64,000 nucleotides of DNA from Archegozetes longisetosus (lineage: Eukaryota > Arthropoda > Arachnida > Sarcoptiformes > Trhypochthoniidae): NCBI GenBank assembly GCA_018873245.2, contig JAEMBT020000004.1, forward strand, positions 3,210,573 to 3,274,572, read 5' to 3'. The stretch's first letter is position 1, and each line of letters starts with the position of its first letter. The position numbers were made by a program, and so were the translations under genes. The notes under the pieces are model-generated. The model did no database searches. It was not told the DNA's origin and saw only the letters and a program-made list of their open reading frames with translations. Of this stretch, positions 33,918 to 45,290 are shown piece after piece.

Positions 33918-35251
33918 GGTTGAACTAGACTTTACGTGGCCAGAGATCTTCAACATGAGCTTTATATATTAATAAACTATAAGTAAAGCTGATTTCAAAT
34001 ATATAAATTTTACTCACCGCAAATGACCATAACATCGTTAAAAAAATTCCCGAAAAGACGAATAGACTTTACGTGGCCAGAGATTTTCGACATAAGCTTT
34101 GTATATAAATAATCTATAACTTATACAGAGTTCAACTATGTAAATTTTATTCACCGCAAATGACCAGAACATCAATAAAAAAATTCCTGAAAATTCGACT
34201 AGACTACGTGGCCAGAGATTTTCGGTATAAACTTTCTATATAAAGAAAATACAACTCAAACTGAGTTCAAATATACAAATTTCATTTGCCGCAAATGACT
34301 AGAACATTGTTAAAAAAATTCCGAATAATCTAGTATATAGAAAATTACCATAAAATAAATTTATGGAATCAAGTTTCAACTCAAACAGATTGAAACGAAC
34401 AGAATTTCACTCTTCTGATAATATATTTTGATGAAATTTCAAAAAATAAAAATATAATGGAAAAATGAGAGAACTAAGATCCTACGGGACCTTGGTCTAA
34501 AATAGTATCTCGTTAAAATATATATTTTGAACAAGGTCTTGACAAGGACTAAAAGATTATTAAATAACGTAGCCATATGTGAAATTCCTCGCTTAATATA
34601 GATTAATACTTTAAGTATTTTAACATATTTTAAGTATACATAGTAAGTAAACTTTCTATATAAAATACGTTTTGTACTGATGAACTTTTAACAATTATCA
34701 AAAGAACTAAACTTTACCTAAAGGTCTAAAGTCTTAAACTTGAGACTAATAAAGACGAAATTTTAGATTTTAATATTTTCAAAAATAGTGTTCAGACACG
34801 AATAACAGACTTTTTAAAGTATTTATAATCGTTATATTGACTTTAGTTCTAAAATACAATAAAAATGCTCTCAAACCTATAATATTTTAACTCTCAATAT
34901 AAAGTACAGCTCAATATAACGAACAAAAATTTTTACCCCTTGACTGTTCGTTATATCAAACTTTTACTGTACTAGATTACTCGGATTTTTTTACCAATGT
35001 CCTAGTCATTTGCGGCAAATGAAATTTGTATATTTGAACTCAGCTTGAGTTGTATTTTCTTTATATAGAAAGCTTATATCGAAAATCTCTGGCCACGTAA
35101 AGTCTAGTCGAATTTTGGAGAATTTTTTTATTGATGTTCTGGTCATTTGCAGTGAATAAAACTTATATATCTGAAATCAGCTTAAGTTATAGTTTATTTA
35201 TATATAAAGTTTATGTCGAAAATCTCTGGCCACGTAAAGTCTAGTTCAACC
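33918..35251. mobile_element. Inverted-repeat element with subterminal tandem repeats, 1.3 kb
   Basis: The ends GGTTGAACTAGACTTTACGT are inverted at 35251. The flanks ACTTTCTC (33910-33917) and ACTTTCTT (35252-35259) match at 7 of 8 positions. The left part holds three direct copies of a unit of about 137 bp starting ACGTGGCCAGAGAT, and the right part holds two inverted copies. There is no open frame. The 7-8 bp duplication fits hAT- or MULE-type insertion. Confidence 0.75.
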
Positions 35252-35598
35252 ACTTTCTTTAAACAAGTTGAGTGTAATTTCTTAATGCTGAAATACAGAC
35301 CACTAGGGTTTAAGAAAAAAATTATTTATTTTCAATGGTATAAAAGCAATTTGTAGAAATCAACATATAGATTTGCAAAATATAGAATCATTTGTACTGA
35401 TTTGTTAAAAATAGAAAATTAAAAGTAAATCTTTTAAAAAATATAATCCATTAAACAGAAATATGAAAAAGTAGAATAAAGAAAATGGAACAATGTGCAT
35501 ATAAAACAACAGAATGCACAATTTAAAATTGGCGCATCTATTTTAAATTTTATAAACTTTTAAACTTTAGTAATCACAATCAAGTAGGCGTTATTTTT

Positions 35599-37590
35599 AT
35601 GATGGATGAGTTTCGTTTTTTAAATGTTACCAAAAAAATTACTTTTTTAGTGCATCAGGGTTTTATTTTTAAAATAAGTAGCAATCCCAAAAATGGTAAA
35701 AATATTGGAAGTGTAAAAATATATCTTGCCCATCAACTATAACTCTTACCAACAACACTATTGTCGACAAACTAGCAACTCACAATCATGAGCCTCCAGA
35801 AGAAGACATTTTAAAATATGAAACTAATCCGAGATTGAAGAGAGCCTTAGAAGAAGAGTCACATCGCCCTGTAAAGAATATTTATAATCAAGTGATGAGA
35901 GAGAAATGACGAATTAGCCGAAAGATATACTGAAAATCAAATCACAGATGCATTGATAACTTACGATAGCGTTAAAGCATACATGTATCGCCAACGAAAG
36001 GCTACTCTCCCAAATCTACCTAAAACAAGACGAGAAATTAACTTGGATGGTGAAATGATAAAAACAAAGTCAAATGAAGAATTTTTACTTTTTAATGAAG
36101 GATCTGAAAATAAAATTTTGGGATTTTGCACCAAGAAATTCTTGAAGATATTATGCAAATGTGAACGTATTTTTATGGATGGAACCTTTTTTTCAGTTCC
36201 TAAATTATTTATGCAGCTTTGTACTTTGCATGGCATATTCAAAGTGAATGATAACGAACAAATGATTCCCCTCTTGTATGCACTCCTTCCATCAAAGTCG
36301 AAAACAACTTATGTCAAATTATTTCAAATGACTCAGAATGCTGTTATTAATGAGCAGTTGGTTTTTAATCCAGCAACTTTTCAGATAGATTTTGAGAATT
36401 CAGTCATTGAAGCGATCAAAGTAATATTTCCATCTGCTAATATTCGTGGTTGTCTATTTCACTATTCTCAAGCATTGTGGAGAAATGTACAAAATTTAGC
36501 ACTTCAAGAGAAATATTCAAATGACCTAGCAGTAAGAAATGTTATTAAAAGAATTAAAGCATTAGCATTTTTCCCTATTAATCCTCCGGAAAGTTTTGAA
36601 AGCGTATGGCTGACGTATGCAGAAAGAAAATAAGAACTAAATATTTTATTACATTTGAATTCAAAGAAAAACTTATCAATGGGATGACTAATAGAGAGTA
36701 CTTACATATTACTAAAATACTTGAAGTAGCTCTGAACTTTAGGTCAAAAAAAATGTTGAAAAAAAGGACAGATCTTTGAGTGAGACACGTAAGTGGCAGA
36801 TAGAAACCATTTTGTTGTAAAAAAAAGAATCTGAGATATTAGTTCAATTTGTATATAATTTACAAGATTTAATAAAATAAAATTTTATGTAAATTGAATT
36901 TCAATCCAAGTTTTTTTGTGAATGGATTTAGTTTTGTTATTTGAGTGAATTAAATGTTATTTAGTTGTAATCTTAATTAAGACTATAGCTTTTAATAGCT
37001 ATAATTGAATCGTGTCGACGTTGGACACAGAACAGGGGTTACGGAACAAATTAAGCATAGTTCTCCATCGTTGGCACGGATCATGGTTATCGATTCAAAG
37101 TGATTCACCTAAAAACATCCAATCAATTGATAGATTTATTCATTATGCGCATCAAACTTGGATTTCAGACACTGCTAAATTTCCTAAAGAAATTTTGAAT
37201 TATTACAAGAAATATTTATATCGAACAATTAACCACCTTGAAGGGTGGCATCATGCACTCAATAGAGAATTTGGCAAGGCACATCCCAACATTTATGAAT
37301 TTATTAATGGAATCAAAAAGTTACAATCTGACTATGAAATTGCTATTGTTATGTTAAATAATGGAAAGAGAACTCCGAGAAGAAATAAAAAATATCTAGA
37401 GATTAATGAACGCATCAAAAAGTACACGGATGAATTAAATAATGGACAAAAACGCCTCTTCAATTCCTTGATGAAATTGGTTGGCTCTTACATTAGGAAT
37501 CGCACGAAAAGACATCAAACAATATTCAAATTTAACTTTAATCTCCATTCAACTTTTATTGTAGATTTTAACCTTTATACTTTTCCATAA
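35599..37590 (+). pseudogene. Third MULE transposase (FLYWCH type), broken
   Basis: The plus-strand frame begins with a FLYWCH finger (LVHQGFIFK, WKCKNISC, THNHEPP), changes frame near 35705 and again near 35905, then runs open 35953-36633 with the core motifs FMDGTFFSVP, FQIDFENSVIEA and GCLFHYSQALW. The frame is then broken by about 0.4 kb that aligns with no part of the family. The C-terminal half follows at 37012-37590 with NHLEGWHHALN, HPNIYEFINGI and a basic tail. It is related to, but clearly diverged from, the copies at 19.4 kb and 31.7 kb, and lies in the opposite orientation. It is nested in the Tc1/mariner-type element. Not functional as read. Confidence 0.8.
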
Positions 37591-37828
37591 ACTGATATTC
37601 TATGGAAATTCATTTTAAGTATTCTACTTCAATTGGTTATATTAAAAACTTTCTACATTTTGCATTCTATCTTTTGCAAATCTAGGAAATACCTTCTATA
37701 AATTAAGGTATAATCTTTTCAGTACATTAACAAAGTGTTTTCCATTCTTTTTAATACATAAGTTCAATCTCAAAATTAAATTTTCCATTACTATTTTGCA
37801 TTCTCCAGCAAATATTTCATTACACTCT

Positions 37829-38830
37829 TCAATACTTTTTTTTTAGACTATTTCTATCATTATGATTACTTTTATAAACATTGTCTTTTAATTTGCCCCA
37901 TGAATAGTAGTAATATAGATTAATATCAGGAGAATGCGAGGGCCAGATATTTTGTGTTTTGTGGTTTAAAATATTGTCACTGAAATTTGAATTTAATAGG
38001 GCTAAACTTGATTTAGAGGTATGGGAAGAGGCTCCATCCTGCATAAATACTTGTTTATCAAACTTTGAGCCAACATTTTCTTTAAGAGTAGGGACAAAGT
38101 AGTTGCATATCATATTTTGGTAGCAATCGCTCTCCACACAAACATGCTTTCCATTTTCTTCGAAAAATAGAGCCCTATCAAACCCTGTGCTGATATAGCG
38201 CACCAAACTGTTACTCAAATTGGATGAGCTGCTTTTTCAAAAATCATATCTGGCAATTCTGTTTCTCAAATTCTTGCATTTTGTTTATTCACATATTTAT
38301 TTAAATGAAAATGTGATTCGTCACTGAACCATATATTATACAATAGATTCATATCACTGTTAAAACTTTCTAACATCTGCTCAGAAAATATTACGCGATT
38401 CTTTATAGCATTCTCTGTTAATTGCTGTCCGATCTGCATCTTATAAGGAAACATTTTTAATTATTTTCGAAATATAAGATAGTGTCTGATATTTTAAAAG
38501 TTTTTGTTGTCAAACAACTAGCTATTTTTCTGACACTTCGCCTCTCCTTCAGCAATACGATTTTTAACTTTTTCAACATTAGCTTCCGTAACTACAGTCT
38601 TCTTGCTGCCTTTAAATAAGTTTCCTACAGATCCAGTTTTATTAAATTTTGCAATAGTTGACTTAATAGCATTTACAGAAGGAGGCCTTTTATTATATTT
38701 CTTTGAACACTTTTTATACGATCATATCTATTAATAAATTGATTGAACAAATTAACCAAATCTATCTTTTCTTCATTTGAATAATACTTAATTTTATAAT
38801 AACTAATTATTTATAATCTAATATTATAAA
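37829..38830 (-). pseudogene. Tc1/mariner-like transposase (DDE_3 type), broken
   Basis: Minus strand. The N-terminal helix-turn-helix region from about 38800 reads NEEKIDLVNLFNQF and then AIKSTIAKFNKTGSVGNLFKGS after a frame change. The catalytic part has WFSDESHFHLN (38454-38266), QVFMQDGASSHT and IWPSHSPDINL, then SWGKLKDNVY (38218-37829), the D..D..D/E arrangement of this family. Frames shift at least three times. It is the likely former transposase of the enclosing TA-flanked element. Confidence 0.8.
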
Positions 38831-39055
38831 TAAATATTTCTATTTTGTTATCAAACCCTAGTTCACACATTTTGAACTAATGTATAAAAGTTCATAACTT
38901 TTTAACATTTGTTAAAATATGCGCTAAAATCAAATCTCATCACAGTTGAAAAAACACCCTTTAGCACACATTAAGTCGTAAATAGTTAAACTCAAGAACA
39001 GGTATTAAGTTTTTGTCTTAAAAAATTCTTCTAATAACTTTACTGATTTACATTC

Positions 39056-39300
39056 ATGTCTTCAGACACAAACCATATCCACCATTGTATGCTTTATGAG
39101 TTTAAGCGCGGTAATAATGCAACCCTTGCCACAAGGAATATTTATGATAGTTATGGAGATGTATTAAGTGTCTGCCTTTGTCAATAATGGCTCTCCAAAT
39201 TTCGATCGGGCAATTTTGAGCTGACCGATGCTTCACGTTCTGGAAGGCCTTCGGTGTTGGACAACGACCTCCTGAGAGCCGCCACTGAGGCTGACCCCTG
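39056..39300 (+). pseudogene. Mariner transposase N-terminal fragment
   Basis: From an ATG at 39056 the frame reads the mariner DNA-binding region: MLYEFKRGNNATLATRNI, DSYGDVLSV, FRSGNFELTDASRSGRPS and LLRAATEADP. A TAA interrupts it in place of the residue after CQ, and the sequence ends at the usual EADP point. No catalytic domain follows. It is a separate family member from the 37.8-38.8 kb copy. Confidence 0.8.
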
Positions 39301-39354
39301 ACAATGATATAATTGTCATCGATAATGACAGCAGTTACATAACAAATTGATATA

Positions 39355-40216
39355 CAGTTGGTTCCACCACTATCCAAGGCTATTTAGACGCTTGTAGTTT
39401 CTCAACCCCTTAACCGATTTTAGTCATCTCGATCTCATTTTAAAGTTTATATAATCCGATTTTAAATGCAAAAGAGAGCATAGCAAAATTCGAAAAAATA
39501 ACAAAGTTATAAACATTTATTTGAAAACTACATGTATTACAAGTAATTACTAGAGATTAATCACTAGAATCTGGCAAAAAATTCATGTTATGACTAATAA
39601 TTATGAAAATTATGAATTTTAAAAATATCAAATAGTAATAAATAATTATATAAATTTAGTATTTTGTATGACGACCCTCTGCTTGTCGAACAGCTTCCAA
39701 ACGTTTCGGCATTGAATTACACAAATTAATGAAAAACTGCCGAAACGACTCGTCGCGCAACTTTTCATAGGCAGCCGTCAGGGCAGACAAGAGGTCATCG
39801 CGTGTGGTTATCACCGGTATATGTGGTTATTCCCTCTCCTCGACGGTAAACACCATTTATCACAAATTAATCACAATTTGTTTAAACAATAATCAAATTT
39901 GATGTTTACTTTGAATCGAATGTAAACACAAACCAAAACACAAACGCAAACAATCGAACCAAATTTTGACACAAATAACGTCAACAAATTTGGCAATTGT
40001 GGACAAATTTGCCAAATTGGATACAACGTTATGTTCAACGTACATTTTACTTAGTCGTCTATAACTTTTTTATTTCAATGAATTTTACCATGGTCTCTTT
40101 TGCATTTAAAATCGGATTATATAAGCTTTAAAACGAGACCGAGATGATCGAAATCGGTTAAGAGACTGAGAAATGGCAAACGATTGAATTGCCTTGGATA
40201 GTGGTGGAACAAACTG
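39355..40216. mobile_element. Internally deleted Tc1/mariner element with long inverted ends
   Basis: TA-flanked ends CAGTT.GTTCCACCACTATC are inverted copies, and the match extends for about 190 bp (including ATATAATCCGATTTTAAATG). The interior keeps a transposase 3' fragment. Most of the coding region is lost, so it would depend on a transposase supplied elsewhere. Confidence 0.85.
39656..39820 (-). pseudogene. Tc1-type transposase C-terminal fragment
   Basis: The minus-strand frame ends at 39656 and reads RDDLLSALTAAYEKL, then NSMPKRLEAV and GRHTKY, the standard C-terminal end of Tc1-family transposases (SMPxR..A....G..TKY). The catalytic domain is absent. Confidence 0.75.
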
Positions 40217-40907
40217 TATATCATTGAATTTGAATTCTGGATAAATATACGAAGATTTTCTCCTTAAATCAATATTAATCTGTTGAATTTAAGCTTAGAT
40301 GATGCACGCAATCATACCGAGTATTAGTGGAGCACCAATTTGTTAGTTTTAACCTTGCAATTGCTATTCAATCGTCAGGACTCGAGTACAGTTAAGACGC
40401 TTTAAAGGACTTGAGTTATAAGAAAACCAATTTGGTTTGTATCATTTAGTGTAACGTCTGTCCAAAAAAATTCAAGCAAATCAATGACTTTGCATATGTT
40501 AATGACATTTAGGACCTATAATATGGAAAAATCTGCCGAAATAGTATTAACAGATTTTAGATTTATTTTCTAGATCCAAACCAACGAACTAATAAAAGGA
40601 CTCATTCAGCTAATCCGAACACTTTACCATTTTTTCAAGTCAGTTCTAAATTGAAATCAGGCTGTTTTATACTTAAATTTAATACTGAATCAGAGATAAA
40701 ATAACGTTCAACCATTTTTAATTGAATTAAAAATCTTAATTTACTTCAAAGTAGATTTTCAATATAATGAAAAATCTAGAGTAAAGCTATAAAGTAATAA
40801 AAATCAAGTAACAACTTAGTTATACATTTGAACACTTTAGACATAAAAAATACATTTGGATCAAACTATTGATTACATAATAATAGAAACAAACTTTCAA
40901 TAAATAG

Positions 40908-43900
40908 TTAAGTTTTTCCATTAACATAAATAACTTTTCGATTATTGAGAGGTTGTGGCGGACGATAATTCTCTTCAACATTCATATCACAGTCATTAAG
41001 AGCAGTCATTTCATTCCCAGAATAAGGAAAATAAGTTATTTGTCGAAATGATTCGATCTATAAATAAAAAGTAATGAGAAACACAATTATCTGATCAAAA
41101 AAGATTGAAGCTTATATAAATCAAAGTTTTATTTTTATAGCTTTATTGCTTTCAAACAATTTATTCAATAGCATTGCCTAAAAAACTTTCCAATTAAAAT
41201 GTTTGAAAGCTATTACCTGTTGTTCAGTGCAAAAAACTGGTTCTTTAAAGACAATCCAAGTGACAGATTCCCAAAGTGGTGGTGTCGTCAATGATCCCAA
41301 ATAAGTCCAATAAGCCTTTTGTTTAGGCAATAGACTCAATAAGTTCATCGACTCTTTAATTGTGATTTTGTCGCCTTTGTATCTGACTTTAGACATGAGG
41401 GATGATATCTTTGATAGTTCTTGATTAGGTGTATGACAGGTTTGTAGAAATACTGCTATAACTGAGAGCCCGTTTGGTGCATACAATGCATCGCGTGGTG
41501 TGAGAAACAGATCAGAGTTCCAGTGAACGAAATGAAGCTATTATTACGATTAATAGTTTATTTTTAAATTTAAAATCAACCAAAAATAATATACGTCTTA
41601 GATTTATATCGGCAAATATAATGGATAGCTAAATAAATTATTCGTTGCTTCGTTTGTAAGGATTATATCAATAAATTGTTCTGATTGTGGGTTTCAAAGC
41701 ATTTGTTTCGAACCAGTTGTAAAGCATTTTTCAATAGACTCTTTGTTTCTTTTCAAACTAACTTATCATTACTCAGTCATTTCTCAACATTTGCTTTTGA
41801 ATCTTATCAGAAAATCACGTTTTTATTGAGCCTTATGTCTGAATGTCTTCACTTAAGTACTTAATAATCAATAATTATTTTTGATTAAATCAGACGGAAG
41901 TTTCAACACTTCAGTGAACAGAAGAAAAAATCTCATAAGAATCAAACTTTTATGATCTAATTCAAATTGACCAGCTTCGCGCTCGAATAACTGCTCATAA
42001 ATCCTTAAGTTTATTTTATGAATTATCAAGATTTTAGAATTCGTTCATATGGAAAATATAACATTGAAAGACTTATGTTAATATAAGAACTTGAATAAAG
42101 TTTTCAGTTGAAAGCTGTCAAATAGTGCTGAGAAGTCACTCAATTTTTATGTGATTTATCGCATCAAATCACACTATGACACGACATAATGTAATTTGCT
42201 TTAATTTGTTCCCAGCATTTAATATCTGCTATAGGATTAATTACATGAAAATGTTTGAACGATTATCTCATAAACAGTTCTAATGAGTGCGTAAAATAAA
42301 AGTGAGTTTGTTTTACTGTCATCAGAACTAAAAAGTTATTTAACTTGAGCGTAATGTCAATGCGCTATAAAAAAAAGGATTTCTGAATCGGAAGAGCAGT
42401 CAGACTATTGAATAGTGAAAATTCTTACAAAATTAAAGTTTAACTTCTTTATAACTTTTCGGAAGTGAGAGCATATGAAAACAATTTTCTCATTAAGTGT
42501 CCAAAAATAAACGCAAAGAAACTAAATTTTTCAAGTCTGCTAATGGAAAAAACATCAAAACATAATATATTATCCAGAGCTTGATTTTCCTGAGCGAAAG
42601 CTCTTCTAAAGTGAACCCTTTTTTGTGACAGATCTCAAAATTGAAGTGTTTTTCATTTTTCAATTTACAATGAAAATAGAAAATAATTTTCAACTGGTTT
42701 TTATAAATAAGATTCGTTTGAGTCTATAAAGATGTGAGAATAAAAGTAATAAACATTTGATTTCTGTATTGCTCCTATTCTAATGCATTAGACTTAGGGG
42801 TGAAAAGTTTATTGTCTTCACATAATAAAAGAATATAAAAGATTGACCAGCGATGCAAACAGTCGAGAAAAGTGAAAATACATTTTAAACTTACTTCTGC
42901 CGAGTAACAGTTGCCATCAATGGTGTGCTCTGATCCACAACTACAGCTTTTTCCCCAATGACAGTGAAATTGTGCCAATCGGTAGTTGTGCTCCAGTGGA
43001 CCACCTCTTAATACTACCAGTTTGTGGTTCACAAAAAGTTATTTATTAGTAAATAAAACAAATAACTAATAGAACAAAATCTTTTTTCTAGGTACATTAA
43101 AACCGGTCTAACTTTGACATGCACTTAAGTGCTTCTTAAAAACAATATAAAAATCTTGTAGAAAAACGTAGCTTCGTTATTATTGACTTTTAAAAATCAC
43201 TTAACTACATGTTCAAGTTGGACAAACTTCACTGTAAATGCATTGATATAAAAATACGATAAAAGAAATGTAGGAAAATGACCTTAAATTAAGTTCTATA
43301 TAAAAAAAAAAGTTAGTCTAGTCTGAAATGATAAGTCAATGAAAACTTAATATAAGCTGAAGTGAAAAATAATATCATGTTTTGAAAAGATCTATAAATA
43401 AAATTGGTAATTAAATTAGGAAAAGTTTAAATTATCTAAGACATACGTGTCTTATCGGCCTCATTGAAGGGCACATCGACTCTCCAACCATGGAACAAGT
43501 TATCTTTTGGATTTTTGAGTGTCAAGCCTTCAAACACAGGCGGGTACTCAATGACTAATTTGTCTAACGTTAAGTCTCTATTGTTAAACACACACTCGTC
43601 ACTGATTATATTAATAGGAGATTGTCTCTGACCGATAAGCGAAATGGGATAATGTTCGTACCACAACTCTGGACCTGTTTTTTTAATGAAAGCAAAATTT
43701 ATTTTAGTCCATAATTGAAAGTCTAATTAAAAATTAGTTCTAGTTTGACACTCTTCCAAACAAAACAATTCATTTAATAACTTGATAATGATTAAGGAGT
43801 TTAATTGTGTCTAGTGTAATTATAGCTCTCACAATCTTTTTATAATAGTTTGACAAACAAGAACTTTCAGTTATCTTCATTAGTAAGTTGACGATTAGTC

Positions 43901-45290
43901 AAAGTTTGCTCAGATAGTGCACCAAAATTTAAATAAAAACAGTCATTATTATTTAATATAACTTCGTCATTACAATGATCTAAACCTTTGTTTTAACTTT
44001 GAAACACTCTCACATCTAATTAAAGTCGAACTGTTAGTCGTACACTTCGTGACAAACAATCAGATTTACTTAAGTAACTATTGTTTAACACAAAGTCACT
44101 CATTAAGTAAAGTGAAAAAACAATAGTTTTTCAATTAGTAAAATGGTCTTTCAATTAACCCTATTTTCCTTCACTTTTGCCTTCTGGTAATATAAATGAT
44201 TGTTTTAATCTTTTCACCCATCGGTTGAATAATTAATAAAAACTATGTGTTCGAATATGCAGTTCATTAACTTCGTAGATATAATGTCAGTGAAAATTAT
44301 CTTTAAATCATTGATAAAAAAAAATGCTAAACAGTCAAAAGTTTAATGCAAAAGAATTTGTGTAACAAGACTTTATTCAATCTTATGGGAAATTTGCTCC
44401 TAAAGTGTTGAACTGCGCTATCATTTGCGAAACATTTATCTGACTTTATTTATGAGAGCAGATATAACACTAGTTTAAAGTTTTTAAAAATTCTCAACAC
44501 TTTAAATATTACTCACATTGTATTCAATTCATAGATTTAGTATTCCGTAAACTTGTTTCAAATTTTAATGTCAGTCTAGATTCTAGTTTTATAGCTAAAA
44601 AGCTATTATTATCGGTTTGTTTAAAGCGCTTAATAATAAAGATGTGTTTCAAATTCATCGTTAATTCGAGTGACATTAAACAAAAAGCAGAATAAACGTA
44701 TTCAAATCCTATTCAGTTAAAACACTTTTTAGGTCACAGATGGCTAACAAAAAACGATTATAGCCTTAAATGTAAATAACTGGCCTGACTTTGAACAAAG
44801 TATTGAAAAACCTATGAACAGTAAAATGATAATTACTTGTTGACGCCATGCTTACAAATAATACTAAGCAAAAAATAATGCTCAATAATATTATTAATGC
44901 ATTGAAAGACAAAACCTGAGAACCGATTTCAATGTCACACACGATTAACAAATTCTCATACACACAAGCTATAGGCTGTCATTAATTTTTTAAACTACTT
45001 CAATATTTCCCACACATTACAAGATAGCGTTGCTTTGGTAATGCTGTGAAAGTATATGCATGTGAAAAAAGTCTAAGAGAAAGAGACAAGTATTTGTCCA
45101 GCAATACAGTAGTTAAAAACAAGTCAAACTCACGCGATGAATCTGGTCTTCGGTTTTTGTAATGTATTCGACTAAAAGCAGTGAAATTGCGTTGAATTGT
45201 CCACGAAAATAAAGGCAATTGTAATACAAGTCGATTGTTTAGAGATAATAAATTTCTCATGGAGCTCAATACTGGAGGAAAACCAGGCAT
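40908..45290 (-). CDS. Alpha-carbonic anhydrase with mitochondrial-type presequence, five exons
   Basis: Minus-strand exons 45134-45290, 43447-43674, 42895-43013, 41217-41537 and 40908-41057 give about 324 residues. This is a standard alpha-CA domain of about 260 residues after an N-terminal extension of about 50. The zinc histidines are H145 and H147 (AQFHCHWG) and H170 (AELHFVHWN). H114 (NLFHGWRV) fits the proton-shuttle position, and SLTTPP holds the usual active-site threonines, so it should hydrate CO2. The first 49 residues contain no acidic residue and are rich in R, S, L and N, as in mitochondrial targeting sequences. CA V-type location is therefore likely (inferred). The join DKT-LLRGGPL was chosen because it restores the conserved GGPL..YRL segment. 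Two introns exceed 1.3 kb. No lesion seen. Confidence 0.9.

Larger units (their letters stand above)
33862..38961. mobile_element. Tc1/mariner-type element, 5.1 kb, carrying nested insertions
   Basis: Ends AAAGGTGTTTTTT and, inverted, AAGGGTGTTTTTT, each followed inward by a GTGATGAG.TTTG match and flanked by TA. Its own broken transposase lies at 37829-38830. The element at 33918-35251 and the MULE at 35599-37590 lie inside it. Confidence 0.65.

Noticed and set aside
44766-44963. 65-residue hydrophobic minus-strand frame in a carbonic anhydrase intron
   Set aside because: No signal that it is an exon, and the enzyme joins correctly without it.
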